Part shown: positions 25,990 through 34,705 of the stretch, one piece after another
Layout of the letters: each line of letters opens with the position of its first letter
Position numbering within the stretch: position 1 is the stretch's first letter
NCBI RefSeq assembly: GCF_001017435.1
Contig: NZ_CP011371.1
Location: 2,728,001 to 2,792,000 of the forward strand
Source: Caldimonas brevitalea
Lineage (GTDB): Bacteria; Pseudomonadota; Gammaproteobacteria; Burkholderiales; Burkholderiaceae_C
DNA: 64,000 bases
Reading direction: 5' to 3'
Notes under the pieces: generated by a model
Database searches by the model: none
What the model was told of the DNA's origin: nothing
Seen by the model: only the letters and a program-made list of their open reading frames with translations
Program-made: the position numbers and the translations under genes

Positions 25990-28077
25990 ATGAGCAGCGC
26001 ACAGTACGGCGTCCGCGGCCAGACGGCCGTCATCACGCTCGACAACCCTCCCGTCAACGGCCTCGGAGCAGCCTTGCGCGCCGGCATCGTCGAGTCGCTC
26101 GAGCGGGCCTTGGCCGACGTCGCCGTGCGCGCGGTGGTCATCACCGGCTCCCCGCGCGCGTTCTCCGGCGGCGCGGACGTGAAGGAGTTCGGCACCCCGA
26201 AGTCAGGCATGGAGCCCAGTCTGCCCACCGTGATCCGGGTGCTCGAAACGTCGACCAAACCGGTCATCGCCGCGGTGGCGGGCGTGTGCATGGGCGGCGG
26301 CCTGGAGCTGGCGCTGGGTGCGCACTTCCGGGTGGCCCGCCGCGATGCGCAAATCGCCTTGCCCGAGGTGAAGCTGGGGCTGTTGCCCGGGGCCGGCGGC
26401 ACGCAGCGACTGCCGCGCTTGATCGGCCTGGAGGCGGCACTCAACCTCATCGTGACCGGCGACACCGTGCCGGCCGCGCGCTTCGAGGGCACGCCGCTGT
26501 TCGACTTGCTGGTCGACACCGATGTACTCGACGCCGCACTCTCGTTCGCCGACCAGGTGGTGGCAGAGAACCGGCCGCTGCAGCGTGTGCGCGACCGGCA
26601 GGTCCAGGAGCCCCAGGCTGAGGCCTTCCTGGCCTTTGCCCGCAACACGGTGGCGGCGACCGCCAAGCACTTCCCGGCACCGCTGAAGTGTGTCGACGCG
26701 GTAGCCGCCAGCGTGGCCCAGCCGTTCGATGAGGGACTGCGCGTCGAGCGGGAAGCCTTTCTGGCGTTGATGAACACACCCGAGTCGCGGGCACTGCGGC
26801 ACGTGTTCCAGGCCGAGCGCGCCGCGGCCAAGATTCCCGACGTGCCGGCCGACACGCCGCTGCGCAAGATCGCCAAGGTCGGCGTGATCGGCGCCGGCAC
26901 CATGGGCGGCGGCATCACGATGAACTTCATCAACGTCGGCATTCCGGTGGTGCTGCTCGAAACCCGGCAAGAAGCACTCGACCGGGGCCTCGCGACGATC
27001 CGCAGGAACTACGAAAACTCGATGAAGAAGGGCAAGCTGACGCAGGCCCAACTCGATGAGCGGCTGGCGCGTGTGACGCCGACGCTGGGGTATGAGGCGC
27101 TGCGCGACGTCGACCTCGTGATCGAAGCGGTGTTCGAGGACATGGGCGTCAAGGAAACGGTGTTCAAGACGCTGGATGATGTGGTCAAGCCGGGCGCCAT
27201 CCTCGCCTCCAACACCTCGGCGCTCGATCTCGACCAGATCGCGGCCTTCACCCGGCGACCGCAGGACGTCATCGGACTGCATTTCTTCAGCCCGGCCAAC
27301 GTCATGCGTTTGCTCGAGGTCGTGCGTGGCGCGCGCACGGCGCCGGACGTATTGGCCACCTGCATGCAGCTGGCCAAACAAATCAAGAAAGTGGCCGTGG
27401 TGTCGGGCGTGTGCGACGGCTTCATCGGCAACCGCATGCTGGCTCGCTACGGTGCGGCCGCCAACCAGCTGGTGCACCAGGGTGCGTTGCCCCAGCAGGT
27501 GGACGGCGCCTTGCAGACCTTCGGACTGGCGATGGGGCCGTTCCGGATGGGCGACCTGGCCGGGCTCGACATCGGCTGGGCCGGCCGCAAGCGCCGCCAG
27601 GCGGCCAACCCGCAGGCCTACACGCGCATCGTGGCGGATGCCTTGTGCGAGGCTGGCCGCTTCGGCCAGAAGACGGGCGCGGGTTGGTACCGTTATGAGC
27701 CGGGTCGGCGCGACCCGATCCCCGACCCGGCGGTCGAGACGCTGATTGCCGATTTCCGCCGCGAGAAGGGCATCACGCCGCGGCGCATCGATGACGACGA
27801 GGTGGTCGAGCGCTGCATCTATGCGCTGGTCAACGAAGGTGCCCGCATCCTCGAAGAAGGTATTGCCGCGCGGGCCTCGGACATCGACATCGTTTATCTC
27901 AACGGCTATGGCTTTCCGCTGCACCGCGGCGGCCCGATGCTGTATGCGGACATGGTGGGCCTGCCCAACGTGGTGCGCAGCCTGCGCCGCTTCGCGGCCG
28001 AGCCCGGGGCCGACCCGTCGTGGCAACCCGCACCGCTGCTGGTGAAGCTTGCCGAGGAAGGCAAGACCTTCAACTGA
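25990..28077 (+). CDS. Trifunctional-type enoyl-CoA hydratase / 3-hydroxyacyl-CoA dehydrogenase (FadB/PhaB-like)
   Basis: 695 residues from the ATG at 25990, with AGGAG upstream. N-terminal crotonase domain (1-190) with oxyanion loop SGGADVKEF and both catalytic glutamates, Glu106 (GGGLELA) and Glu126 (LPEVKLG). Next is an NAD-binding 3-hydroxyacyl-CoA dehydrogenase domain (GAGTMGG at 301-307; catalytic His in GLHFFSPANVMRLLEVV) and two C-terminal 3HCDH domains. It carries out hydration and oxidation in beta-oxidation of acyl-CoA. It lacks a neighbouring thiolase. Probably controlled by the upstream IclR regulator. Confidence 0.93.
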   Translation: MSSAQYGVRGQTAVITLDNPPVNGLGAALRAGIVESLERALADVAVRAVVITGSPRAFSGGADVKEFGTPKSGMEPSLPTVIRVLETSTKPVIAAVAGVCMGGGLELALGAHFRVARRDAQIALPEVKLGLLPGAGGTQRLPRLIGLEAALNLIVTGDTVPAARFEGTPLFDLLVDTDVLDAALSFADQVVAENRPLQRVRDRQVQEPQAEAFLAFARNTVAATAKHFPAPLKCVDAVAASVAQPFDEGLRVEREAFLALMNTPESRALRHVFQAERAAAKIPDVPADTPLRKIAKVGVIGAGTMGGGITMNFINVGIPVVLLETRQEALDRGLATIRRNYENSMKKGKLTQAQLDERLARVTPTLGYEALRDVDLVIEAVFEDMGVKETVFKTLDDVVKPGAILASNTSALDLDQIAAFTRRPQDVIGLHFFSPANVMRLLEVVRGARTAPDVLATCMQLAKQIKKVAVVSGVCDGFIGNRMLARYGAAANQLVHQGALPQQVDGALQTFGLAMGPFRMGDLAGLDIGWAGRKRRQAANPQAYTRIVADALCEAGRFGQKTGAGWYRYEPGRRDPIPDPAVETLIADFRREKGITPRRIDDDEVVERCIYALVNEGARILEEGIAARASDIDIVYLNGYGFPLHRGGPMLYADMVGLPNVVRSLRRFAAEPGADPSWQPAPLLVKLAEEGKTFN

Positions 28078-28125
28078 CGCACTGGGCTCACGCCACGGAG
28101 ACCTTTGGAGCCCGTGGCGACGACC

Positions 28126-28695
28126 TCAACGCCGCAGAGGCACCACCACGGTTCCCGCGATGTAGTCGCCCAACCGGCGCCGCGAGCGGCCGAGCACGAA
28201 CACGGCGTCCAGGAGCAGGAACACGTGGGTGACGTTGCGCGTCACCGACTGCGGCCAGGTGCAGGAGCGACCCGAGTCCACCTGCACCGTCCGTATGCCC
28301 ATCAGCCGTTTCCCGAGGCCCAGCCCCGGGATGCTGTCGCGCAGCAGGAAATAGGTGAGCCAGACCGCCAAGAAGATGGGCACGTGCGCCGACTCCGAGA
28401 CGGCGCGCAGCGGGAGCAACACGACCGCCGCCAGCGACAAGCAGCCGCAGACGTCGATCGCGTAGGCGAGGGCACGGCGAGGCAAGGAGGCGAGGTGGGG
28501 TTGTGCGTCGGCTTCGGCTTGCGCGTCGCGCACGCCGTCGGTTCGAGCCGTCGTCCCGGGTGTCACCTCCGGCACGCCGGGGGCCGACAAGACGGTCTGC
28601 CACACACCGCCGGTTGTTTCACCGGGGGCCTGGCGGGCCGTCTCCGGAAGCTCCTCGGTGTCTTGGTGGCGGTCGTGTTCCTTGAGTTGCTGCAT
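28126..28695 (-). CDS. RDD family membrane protein (copy 1)
   Basis: 189 residues. A charged N-terminal cytoplasmic segment of about 70 residues precedes an RDD domain with its conserved Arg (PRRALAYAIDV), Asp, and Asp (LLRDSIPGLGLGKRLMG). Two to three membrane helices are predicted. RDD proteins include ion/H+ antiporters and membrane scaffolds; the role here is unknown. A close paralogue lies immediately upstream on the same strand. The RDD halves and first eight residues are nearly the same; the middle linkers differ. Confidence 0.8.
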   Translation of the reverse strand: MQQLKEHDRHQDTEELPETARQAPGETTGGVWQTVLSAPGVPEVTPGTTARTDGVRDAQAEADAQPHLASLPRRALAYAIDVCGCLSLAAVVLLPLRAVSESAHVPIFLAVWLTYFLLRDSIPGLGLGKRLMGIRTVQVDSGRSCTWPQSVTRNVTHVFLLLDAVFVLGRSRRRLGDYIAGTVVVPLRR

Positions 28696-28891
28696 CTCGA
28701 GCGCGAGTCAGGGGCGGCTTTCGGCGAAGCAAAGATTCTGGGGCGTGGGGTGCACCCGTCCCTGTTTGCGCTTCGCCGTTTCCGTGACTTGCTTCACATC
28801 CTTGGCCGGCGCGATCGCTGCACGGCCATGGCGGGGGTCGTACCGGCGACAAACGAGTCCGGTAAGGCGTGTCGTGCGCCTTGACCGCCCA

Positions 28892-29449
28892 TCAGCGCCG
28901 GATGGGCGCGACCACCGTCCCCGCGATGTAATCACCCAACCTGCGCTGCGCACGACCCAGCGCAAAGATCGCGTCCAGCACGAAGAAGACATGCGTCACG
29001 TTGCGCGTGACCGACTGCGGCCAGGTGCAGGATCGGCGCGAGTCGACCTGTACGCAGCGCAGGCCCATCAGGCGCTTGCCCAGCCCTTGGCCCGGGATGC
29101 TGTCGCGCAGCAGGAAGTAGGTGAGCCAGACCACCACGAAGACGGGCTCGTGCAGCGACTCGGAGACCGCACGCAGCGGCAGCAGCACGAGGGCCGCCAG
29201 CGACAGACCGCCTGCGACGTCGATGGCGTAGGCCAAACCCCGGCGCGGCAACGGGGCGAGGGGGCGGCCCGTCTCCGCCCTCGCAGAGGCTCCCCAGCCC
29301 GCGTTGGCTGCAGCCGGCATGGCCGCAGTGCCGTGGCCCGACAAGATTGTTTGCCACACGCCGGAGGGGCCGTCGGTCATCTCTTCGGAAGCCGTCTCCG
29401 GAGGTGCCTCGGGGTCTTGGCGGCAGTCGTGTTCTTTGAGTTGCTGCAT
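28892..29449 (-). CDS. RDD family membrane protein (copy 2)
   Basis: 185 residues, the tandem paralogue of the gene at 28126. Shared blocks include MQQLKEHD at the start, GVWQT, LAYAIDV, VLLPLRAVSES, VWLTYFLLRDSIPG, and CTWPQSVTRNVTHVF. Similarity also extends about 40 bases upstream of both starts (GCGAGTCA followed by a CGGC/TTCGG stretch), so promoter and gene were duplicated together. Function unknown. Confidence 0.8.
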   Translation of the reverse strand: MQQLKEHDCRQDPEAPPETASEEMTDGPSGVWQTILSGHGTAAMPAAANAGWGASARAETGRPLAPLPRRGLAYAIDVAGGLSLAALVLLPLRAVSESLHEPVFVVVWLTYFLLRDSIPGQGLGKRLMGLRCVQVDSRRSCTWPQSVTRNVTHVFFVLDAIFALGRAQRRLGDYIAGTVVAPIRR

Positions 29450-29703
29450 GTCGATCGCGAGTCAAAGGTCGGCCTTCGGAGAAACGCCTTGCCGCGTCGC
29501 GGTCCACGCGAGCAGAGGGCAGGGCGCCGCTGTCGGTGCGCAGTGTCGACCTCGCCGCGGCATCGCCGTGGGCCGCTCCGATAGCCGGTGGTTCGGGCAG
29601 GAAGTGCGGTCAGCGCGCAGCACCGCCGCGCTCGCACGCTCGGGGTAACCCTAGTGGCCGCTGGTGCAGCGCAGCACGCAGGCGGCCCGCGACCCCACCC
29701 CGC

Positions 29704-29734
29704 TTGACCCTGACGCTGCGTCAGGGTACACACT
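29704..29734 (+). promoter_or_regulatory. MerR-type promoter of the merR gene
   Basis: TTGACC at 29704-29709 serves as -35. A perfect dyad ACCCTGACG-CTG-CGTCAGGGT (29707-29727) sits between it and a weak -10 (CACACT at 29729-29734 with a 19-base spacer, or TACACA with 17). A long spacer filled by a dyad is the hallmark of MerR-activated promoters. Confidence 0.7.
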
Positions 29735-29762
29735 CGCGGCCCTCACCCACAGGAGCGCCGCG

Positions 29763-30770
29763 ATGCGCATCGGCGAACTGGCCCGGCACGCCGGGCTCAC
29801 CATCAGAACCCTGCATCACTACGACGCGATCGGCCTGCTGCGGCCGTCGGCGCGCTCGCCTGCCGGCTACCGGTTGTACGGGCCGGACGACATCGCGCGG
29901 CTGCACGCCATCCAGGCCTTGCGTCAGCTCGGCCTCGCGCTCGACGACATCCGCCGTCTGCTGGCAGAGGGTGGGGCGTCGTTGCCGGTCATCGTCGAGC
30001 AGCAGATCCACGCACTGGACCGCCAGATCGAGCAGGCGACCGAGTTGCGCAGCCGGCTGAGCCTGCTGCGCGCCAAGTTTTCGGCCGGCGACGCGCCGGA
30101 GGCGTCCGACTGGCTGGCGTCCTTGCAGCTGATGAACACCTGCAACAAATACTTCAGCAGTGCCGAGCTGCGCATCATCTTCAGCAACTGGGCGCGCATC
30201 GCGGGGGACTGGCCGCCACTGATGCAGGACGTGCGCCGCGCGATGGAGCAGGGCACGCCGCCCGAGAGCCTCGCCGTCCAGCCACTCGCCTACCGCTGGA
30301 TGCAGCTGATGGGGGTCTGGATGGAAGGCAATTTCGACCTGATCCGGCGCTGGGGCGACATGTACAAGCGCGAGCCGGCCGCGCTGCATGGTTCCGGACC
30401 CGATCTGGCGATGATCGAGTACGTCGAACGTGCCGTCGGGGTCCGCATCGCAGCCCTCTGCAAATACCTCAGCCTCGAGCAGTTGATGGGTTTGGCCGCG
30501 TTGCCGCCACAGCCGTGGCACGACCTGTCCGACGCCGTGCACCAGCTGATCCGCCGTGGTGTGCCGCCGGACAGCGACGCCGCGCGGGCGCTGGTGCGCC
30601 ACTGGTTGGCACTGATGGACCGCGTCGCAGGTGGCGACACGGCTGTGCGCGACAAGCTGCTCACCGCCTACCGGCGCGAGCCGCTGCTCGCCGCCGCAGC
30701 CGTGATCGATGCGTCCGTCCGCAACTATCTGGAACAGGCCCGTCGCACGCTTGACCCTGTCGCTGCGTGA
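29763..30770 (+). CDS. MerR family transcriptional regulator
   Basis: 335 residues from the ATG at 29763. N-terminal MerR HTH (RIGELARHAGLTIRTLHHYDAIGLLRPSARSPAGYRLYGPDD, 2-45), a coiled-coil dimer helix (about 75-110), and a long C-terminal domain of about 220 helical residues resembling TipA-S-type ligand domains. This length points to organic drug-like ligands instead of metals, and no metal-binding cysteine cluster is present. The 3' end of the gene contains a degenerate copy of its own operator, placed to drive the MFS exporter 63 bases downstream. Confidence 0.88.
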   Translation: MRIGELARHAGLTIRTLHHYDAIGLLRPSARSPAGYRLYGPDDIARLHAIQALRQLGLALDDIRRLLAEGGASLPVIVEQQIHALDRQIEQATELRSRLSLLRAKFSAGDAPEASDWLASLQLMNTCNKYFSSAELRIIFSNWARIAGDWPPLMQDVRRAMEQGTPPESLAVQPLAYRWMQLMGVWMEGNFDLIRRWGDMYKREPAALHGSGPDLAMIEYVERAVGVRIAALCKYLSLEQLMGLAALPPQPWHDLSDAVHQLIRRGVPPDSDAARALVRHWLALMDRVAGGDTAVRDKLLTAYRREPLLAAAAVIDASVRNYLEQARRTLDPVAA

Positions 30771-30781
30771 GGCTGCACAGT
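30751..30781 (+). promoter_or_regulatory. MerR-type promoter of the MFS gene, embedded in the merR 3' end
   Basis: TTGACC (30751-30756) followed by ACCCTGTCG-CTG-CGTGAGGCT (30754-30774) and CACAGT (30776-30781) repeats the merR promoter layout base for base, with a few mismatches in the right arm. It overlaps the last codons and stop of merR. Confidence 0.6.
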
Positions 30782-30833
30782 GCGGGTCGAGCGCGGCCCG
30801 GCCGGGCGCGCACACCGCAACAGGACCTCATGC

Positions 30834-32141
30834 ATGTCTGAAACGACCTCTTTGCCGGACGGCACCCGCTCGGCCGCGGCGCCCGACCGCAGTTTCCACT
30901 GGCTGTTGGCCGGTTCGCTGCTGTCGATGCTGGGCGACCAGTTCACCTTGATCGCGCTGCCCTGGCTGGTGCTGCGCATGACCGGCGACACCCTGATGCT
31001 GGGCCTGGTGCTCGGCGTGATGAGCGTGCCGCGCGCCTTGTTCATGCTGGTCGGCGGCGCGATGGTCGACCGCTATTCGCCCAAGCGTGTGCTGATGTGG
31101 ACCAAACACGTCAGCACCGTGCTGCTGCTGGTGCTGGCGGCCGTGGTCTACAGCGGCACTCCGCAACCGTGGATGATCTACACCCTGGCCTTCGGGCTCG
31201 GGCTGGCCAGCGCCTTCAGCATCCCGTCAGGTACGTCCATCCTGCCCCGGGTGGTGCCGCCGCAGCGCCTGCAAGCCGCCAACGGTGTGCTGCTCGGCCT
31301 GCGCCAGCTGTCGATGTTTGTCGGCCCGCTGCTCGCCGGCGGGTTGATCGTGGTGTTCGGCGACGGCGAGCGTGACCGGGTGTCCGACGCCCAAGGCCTC
31401 GCCGCGGCGTTCGCGTTCGATGCTCTCACGTTCATCGTGTCGGCCTGGACGCTGGCGCAGGTGCGCACGATCCAGCCCCCCCGCGAGCCGGGCGCCGCGG
31501 CCGGCCAGGCGGTGCTGGCGTCGGTGGTGGCGGGTTTGCGGCACTGCTGGGGTGACCGGGAATTGCGCGCCTGCTATCTGTACTGGGGCGCCGTGGCGCT
31601 GCTCATCATGGGGCCCGTCCACATCGCCTTGCCGCTGCTGGCCGACACCCGTCCCGGGCTGGGCGCTGCGGCCTTCGGTGTGCTGGTCGGGTCGCATGGC
31701 GCCGGCACGCTGCTCGGCATGGCCGTCGCGGCGTTGAAACCACGCTGGCGCGTGCGCAATCTCGGCATCACCTTGCTGCTGGCCGACGCCACCGTGGGCC
31801 TGTTGTTCATGCCGATGGGCCACATCGCCGCGTTGTGGCAGGGCGCGGCGCTGCTGCTGGCGATCGGCACATTGGGCGGCTATTTGCAGGTGGCCATCTT
31901 CACCTGGATACAGCACCGTGTGCCGGCGTCCCTGCTGGGCCGGGCGATGAGCTTGTTCATGTTCATCTTCCTGGGCCTGGTGCCGCTGTCGGCGGCCGTG
32001 ACCGGCGCCTTGCTGCGCCACATCGCGCTGGCCGACCTGTTCGTCGGCAGCGGCGTGGTGCTGGTGGGCCTCGTCGCGCTCGCGCTGGCGGTGTCGCCGT
32101 TGCGCCATCTCCGCGACGCGCCGGTCGCCGCCCCCAGGTGA
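30834..32141 (+). CDS. MFS transporter
   Basis: 435 residues from the ATG at 30834 (AGGA eight bases before). About twelve membrane helices; the loop 2-3 motif is present in modified form (GGAMVDRYSPKRVLM). It belongs to the MFS_3/enterobactin-exporter-like (DHA3) group. Probably an inner-membrane efflux pump. Regulation by the upstream MerR protein is suggested by the shared promoter architecture. The ligand is unknown. Confidence 0.88.
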   Translation: MSETTSLPDGTRSAAAPDRSFHWLLAGSLLSMLGDQFTLIALPWLVLRMTGDTLMLGLVLGVMSVPRALFMLVGGAMVDRYSPKRVLMWTKHVSTVLLLVLAAVVYSGTPQPWMIYTLAFGLGLASAFSIPSGTSILPRVVPPQRLQAANGVLLGLRQLSMFVGPLLAGGLIVVFGDGERDRVSDAQGLAAAFAFDALTFIVSAWTLAQVRTIQPPREPGAAAGQAVLASVVAGLRHCWGDRELRACYLYWGAVALLIMGPVHIALPLLADTRPGLGAAAFGVLVGSHGAGTLLGMAVAALKPRWRVRNLGITLLLADATVGLLFMPMGHIAALWQGAALLLAIGTLGGYLQVAIFTWIQHRVPASLLGRAMSLFMFIFLGLVPLSAAVTGALLRHIALADLFVGSGVVLVGLVALALAVSPLRHLRDAPVAAPR

Positions 32142-32486
32142 GCGGGCGGGGCTGCCCATTGCACAAGAACAAGGCAGATTGATGTAAACCCTTGTCGGCG
32201 TTCAGCCCCTCGGCGTCGCCGACAGCTTGTCCACAGGGTCACCCACATCCACTGTGAACAACGACAGGGCGCAAACGGTGCCGACGGGGCGGCGTGGGGC
32301 GGGCGCAGGCACCCGCCGGGGCCCGTCGGGCAGCGCCGGTGGGGCGACGTCGGCGTACCGGCGCCGGCCGTGAAATAGTTCCCTCAGCTTGCGGCCGCCC
32401 TGGCCGATAACGCCTGGAAGGGCCGCAGCGCCGGCCCTGCTGCCACCCCATCTCCTGCCTGCTAGCGCCCGGACCGGATTCACGCC
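32142..32486. other. Intergenic region upstream of the SBP/DGC cluster
   Basis: 345 bases without a credible gene. It is GC-rich with several short inverted repeats (e.g. GGCGTC/GCCGAC stretches near 32195-32225). One DnaA-box-like TTGTCCACA at 32227-32235 stands alone. The promoter of the downstream operon is expected here, but I cannot place a -10/-35 with confidence. Confidence 0.4.
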
Positions 32487-33314
32487 ATGCCACGCGACCT
32501 CATCTGCCTGCGCGGCCGCCTACTTGCCCCGAGCGGCCCGTGTCGAATGCCGGTCCCCGCGGGGCGGCGACGGTTGCTGCCGATGTTGTCGCTGCTGCTG
32601 CTGCTGCTGCCGGGCCTGCAAGCGGCCCGCGCGCACGACCTGAAGGTCGTGACCGAGGAGTACCCGCCGTACAACCTGGTCGAGAACGGCAAGGTCACCG
32701 GGTTCAGCACCGAGGTGGTCGAAGCGGTGCTGAAAGAGCTGGGGCTCGCCGTGCCCATCCAGGTGATGCCCTGGGCCCGCGCCTATGACGTCGCCCGCAA
32801 TGCCGACAACGTGCTGATCTACTCGATCGCGCGCACGCCCGAGCGCGAGAAGCTCTTCAAATGGGTGGGCGTGGTGGCGCCGTCGGAGTGGGCGCTGTAC
32901 GCGATGCGCAGCAGCAGCATCAAGCTGCAGACCCTGGACGACGCCCGGAAGTACCAGATCGCGACCGTCAACGAGGACGTGGGCGAGCAATTCCTCGTCT
33001 CCAAGGGGTTCGTGATCGGCAAGAACCTGCAGTCCAGCAACAAATACGAATTCAACTACGACAAGCTGAAGGTCGGCCGTGTCGACCTGTGGGTTGCCAA
33101 CGACCTGGTGGCCCACCACCTGGTCCGCCGCGACGGTGGCGACCCGGCCCAGTTGCTGGCGCGCACGCTTGCGCTGCCCGATTTGGGCGGGCCCGGCCTG
33201 TACATGGCCTTCGGTGCCAAGACATCCGACGCGATGGTCGAGCGGTTCAAGAAGGGCCTCGAGACGATCAAGAAGAACGGCAAGTACGAGGCCCTGAAGA
33301 AAAAATGGCTGTAG
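32487..33314 (+). CDS. Periplasmic solute-binding protein, SBP_bac_3 family, not ABC-linked
   Basis: 275 residues if the ATG at 32487 is used; an ATG at 32547 is also possible. A signal peptide with a long Leu run (LPMLSLLLLLLPG) ends near AARA. The mature part begins HDLKVVTEEYPPYNLVENG, with the MPWARAYDVARN and IARTPEREKLFKWVG motifs of polar amino-acid-type binding proteins. No permease or ATPase gene is near. It is followed 49 bases later by a membrane diguanylate cyclase, so it may act as a ligand sensor and not for uptake (inference). Confidence 0.85.
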   Translation: MPRDLICLRGRLLAPSGPCRMPVPAGRRRLLPMLSLLLLLLPGLQAARAHDLKVVTEEYPPYNLVENGKVTGFSTEVVEAVLKELGLAVPIQVMPWARAYDVARNADNVLIYSIARTPEREKLFKWVGVVAPSEWALYAMRSSSIKLQTLDDARKYQIATVNEDVGEQFLVSKGFVIGKNLQSSNKYEFNYDKLKVGRVDLWVANDLVAHHLVRRDGGDPAQLLARTLALPDLGGPGLYMAFGAKTSDAMVERFKKGLETIKKNGKYEALKKKWL

Positions 33315-33363
33315 CGGGAAACGTCGAGACAGTGCGCCGCCACCACGGCGGGTCGGGCCGGCC

Positions 33364-34677
33364 ATGAAAGGCTCGAGACCAGCCGTCGGTTCGTTGGGCC
33401 GCCGGGTCGCGCTGGCGACGATCGGCTTCTGCCTGGTCTTCACGGTGCTGGCCGTGGCGCTGCGCACCGCCTGGGCGTGGCAGGCCAGCGTGGCGGCGAT
33501 GCGCCAGGAACTCGCGCAGGTCGACCAGGTGTTCAACCGGACCCTGGCCAAAGCGATCTGGGAGATGGACCGCGACGCCTTGTACACCCACCTGGCCAGT
33601 GCCGGCCAGGTGACATCGGTGGGACGGGTGACGTTGAAGATCCGCCAGGCCAACCGGTCGGGCGAGATGCTGGAACACCGCCAGCCGGGCTGGTCTCATT
33701 CGCCTCGCATGCCGTCGCTGCTGCGCACCTTGAGCTACGAACCGTATGCCGGCGCGAAAGAGGACGTGGGTGAGCTGACGCTCGAAGGCGATGAGCGCGT
33801 GTTGCTGGAACGCCTGCGCGACGAGGTGGCGAGCATCGTGATCACCCAGTTGATCCAGTCCGTCCTGTTGGCCGGCCTGATCATGTGGATGTTCAACCGT
33901 TCGGTGACGGTGCACGTTCAGCACATCGCCCGCCATCTTGCAGCGCTGTCACCCGAAACCCTGGACGACCGTCTGGTGCTGGCCCGCCGTCCGTCTCGTC
34001 CCGACGAACTGAGCAAGCTTGAGGCGGGCGTCAACGATCTGCAGGGCAGCCTGCGCGACTACCTGGCGCGGCAGCGCCGCGACGAACGCGAACTGGCGGC
34101 CCACCGCGACCGGCTCGCCGAGCTGGTACACGACCGGACCAGGGAACTGGAAGAGGCCAACGCGCGCCTGCAGACCTTGTCGCGCAGCGACCCGCTGACC
34201 AGCCTGCCCAACCGCCGCCACTTCGACGAACTGAAGGATGTGGAGATGCGCCGCTCGCATCGCTCGGGGCAGCCGTTGTCGCTGCTGCTGTGCGACGTGG
34301 ACTTCTTCAAGCGCTACAACGATGCCTACGGCCACGCCTGCGGCGACCGCTGCCTGCAGGCCGTGGCGCAGGTCCTGCGCGAGAGTTTCGTGCGGGCCGG
34401 GGAACTGCCCGCCCGCATCGGGGGGGAGGAGTTCGCGGTGCTGTTGCCGGGTGTCGACCTGGCAGGCGCCTTGAGGTTGGGCGAGCGCCTGTGCAAGGCG
34501 GTCGAGGCACGGGCCATTCCCCACAAGGCCTCGGAGGTCGCGCCGCATGTCTCGCTCAGCGTTGGCGTGGCGCAGTTCGACGCCGTGACGATGGAGCGCT
34601 TCGACGCGCTGCTGCAGCAGGCGGACGAGGCGTTGTACCGCGCCAAGAGCGGCGGGCGCAACAGGGTGGCGTCATGA
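33364..34677 (+). CDS. Membrane diguanylate cyclase with periplasmic sensor domain
   Basis: 437 residues. TM1 about 15-38, a periplasmic domain of about 120 residues, TM2 about 160-180 (LIQSVLLAGLIMWMF), a HAMP-like linker, a coiled coil (LAELVHDRTRELEEANARL) and a C-terminal GGDEF domain. The active site is intact (CDVDFFKRYND; GGEEF near 353-357), so it should make c-di-GMP. The inhibitory I-site position reads RAGE and not RxxD, so product inhibition may be lost. It sits between two SBP genes. Confidence 0.9.
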   Translation: MKGSRPAVGSLGRRVALATIGFCLVFTVLAVALRTAWAWQASVAAMRQELAQVDQVFNRTLAKAIWEMDRDALYTHLASAGQVTSVGRVTLKIRQANRSGEMLEHRQPGWSHSPRMPSLLRTLSYEPYAGAKEDVGELTLEGDERVLLERLRDEVASIVITQLIQSVLLAGLIMWMFNRSVTVHVQHIARHLAALSPETLDDRLVLARRPSRPDELSKLEAGVNDLQGSLRDYLARQRRDERELAAHRDRLAELVHDRTRELEEANARLQTLSRSDPLTSLPNRRHFDELKDVEMRRSHRSGQPLSLLLCDVDFFKRYNDAYGHACGDRCLQAVAQVLRESFVRAGELPARIGGEEFAVLLPGVDLAGALRLGERLCKAVEARAIPHKASEVAPHVSLSVGVAQFDAVTMERFDALLQQADEALYRAKSGGRNRVAS

Positions 34678-34705
34678 GCGTTACCCTGCAATGGAGTGCC
34701 AGAAC

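Noticed and set aside
32227..32235. DnaA-box-like TTGTCCACA as a replication origin hint
   Set aside because: Single box with one mismatch, no cluster, no AT-rich region and no dnaA/dnaN nearby.
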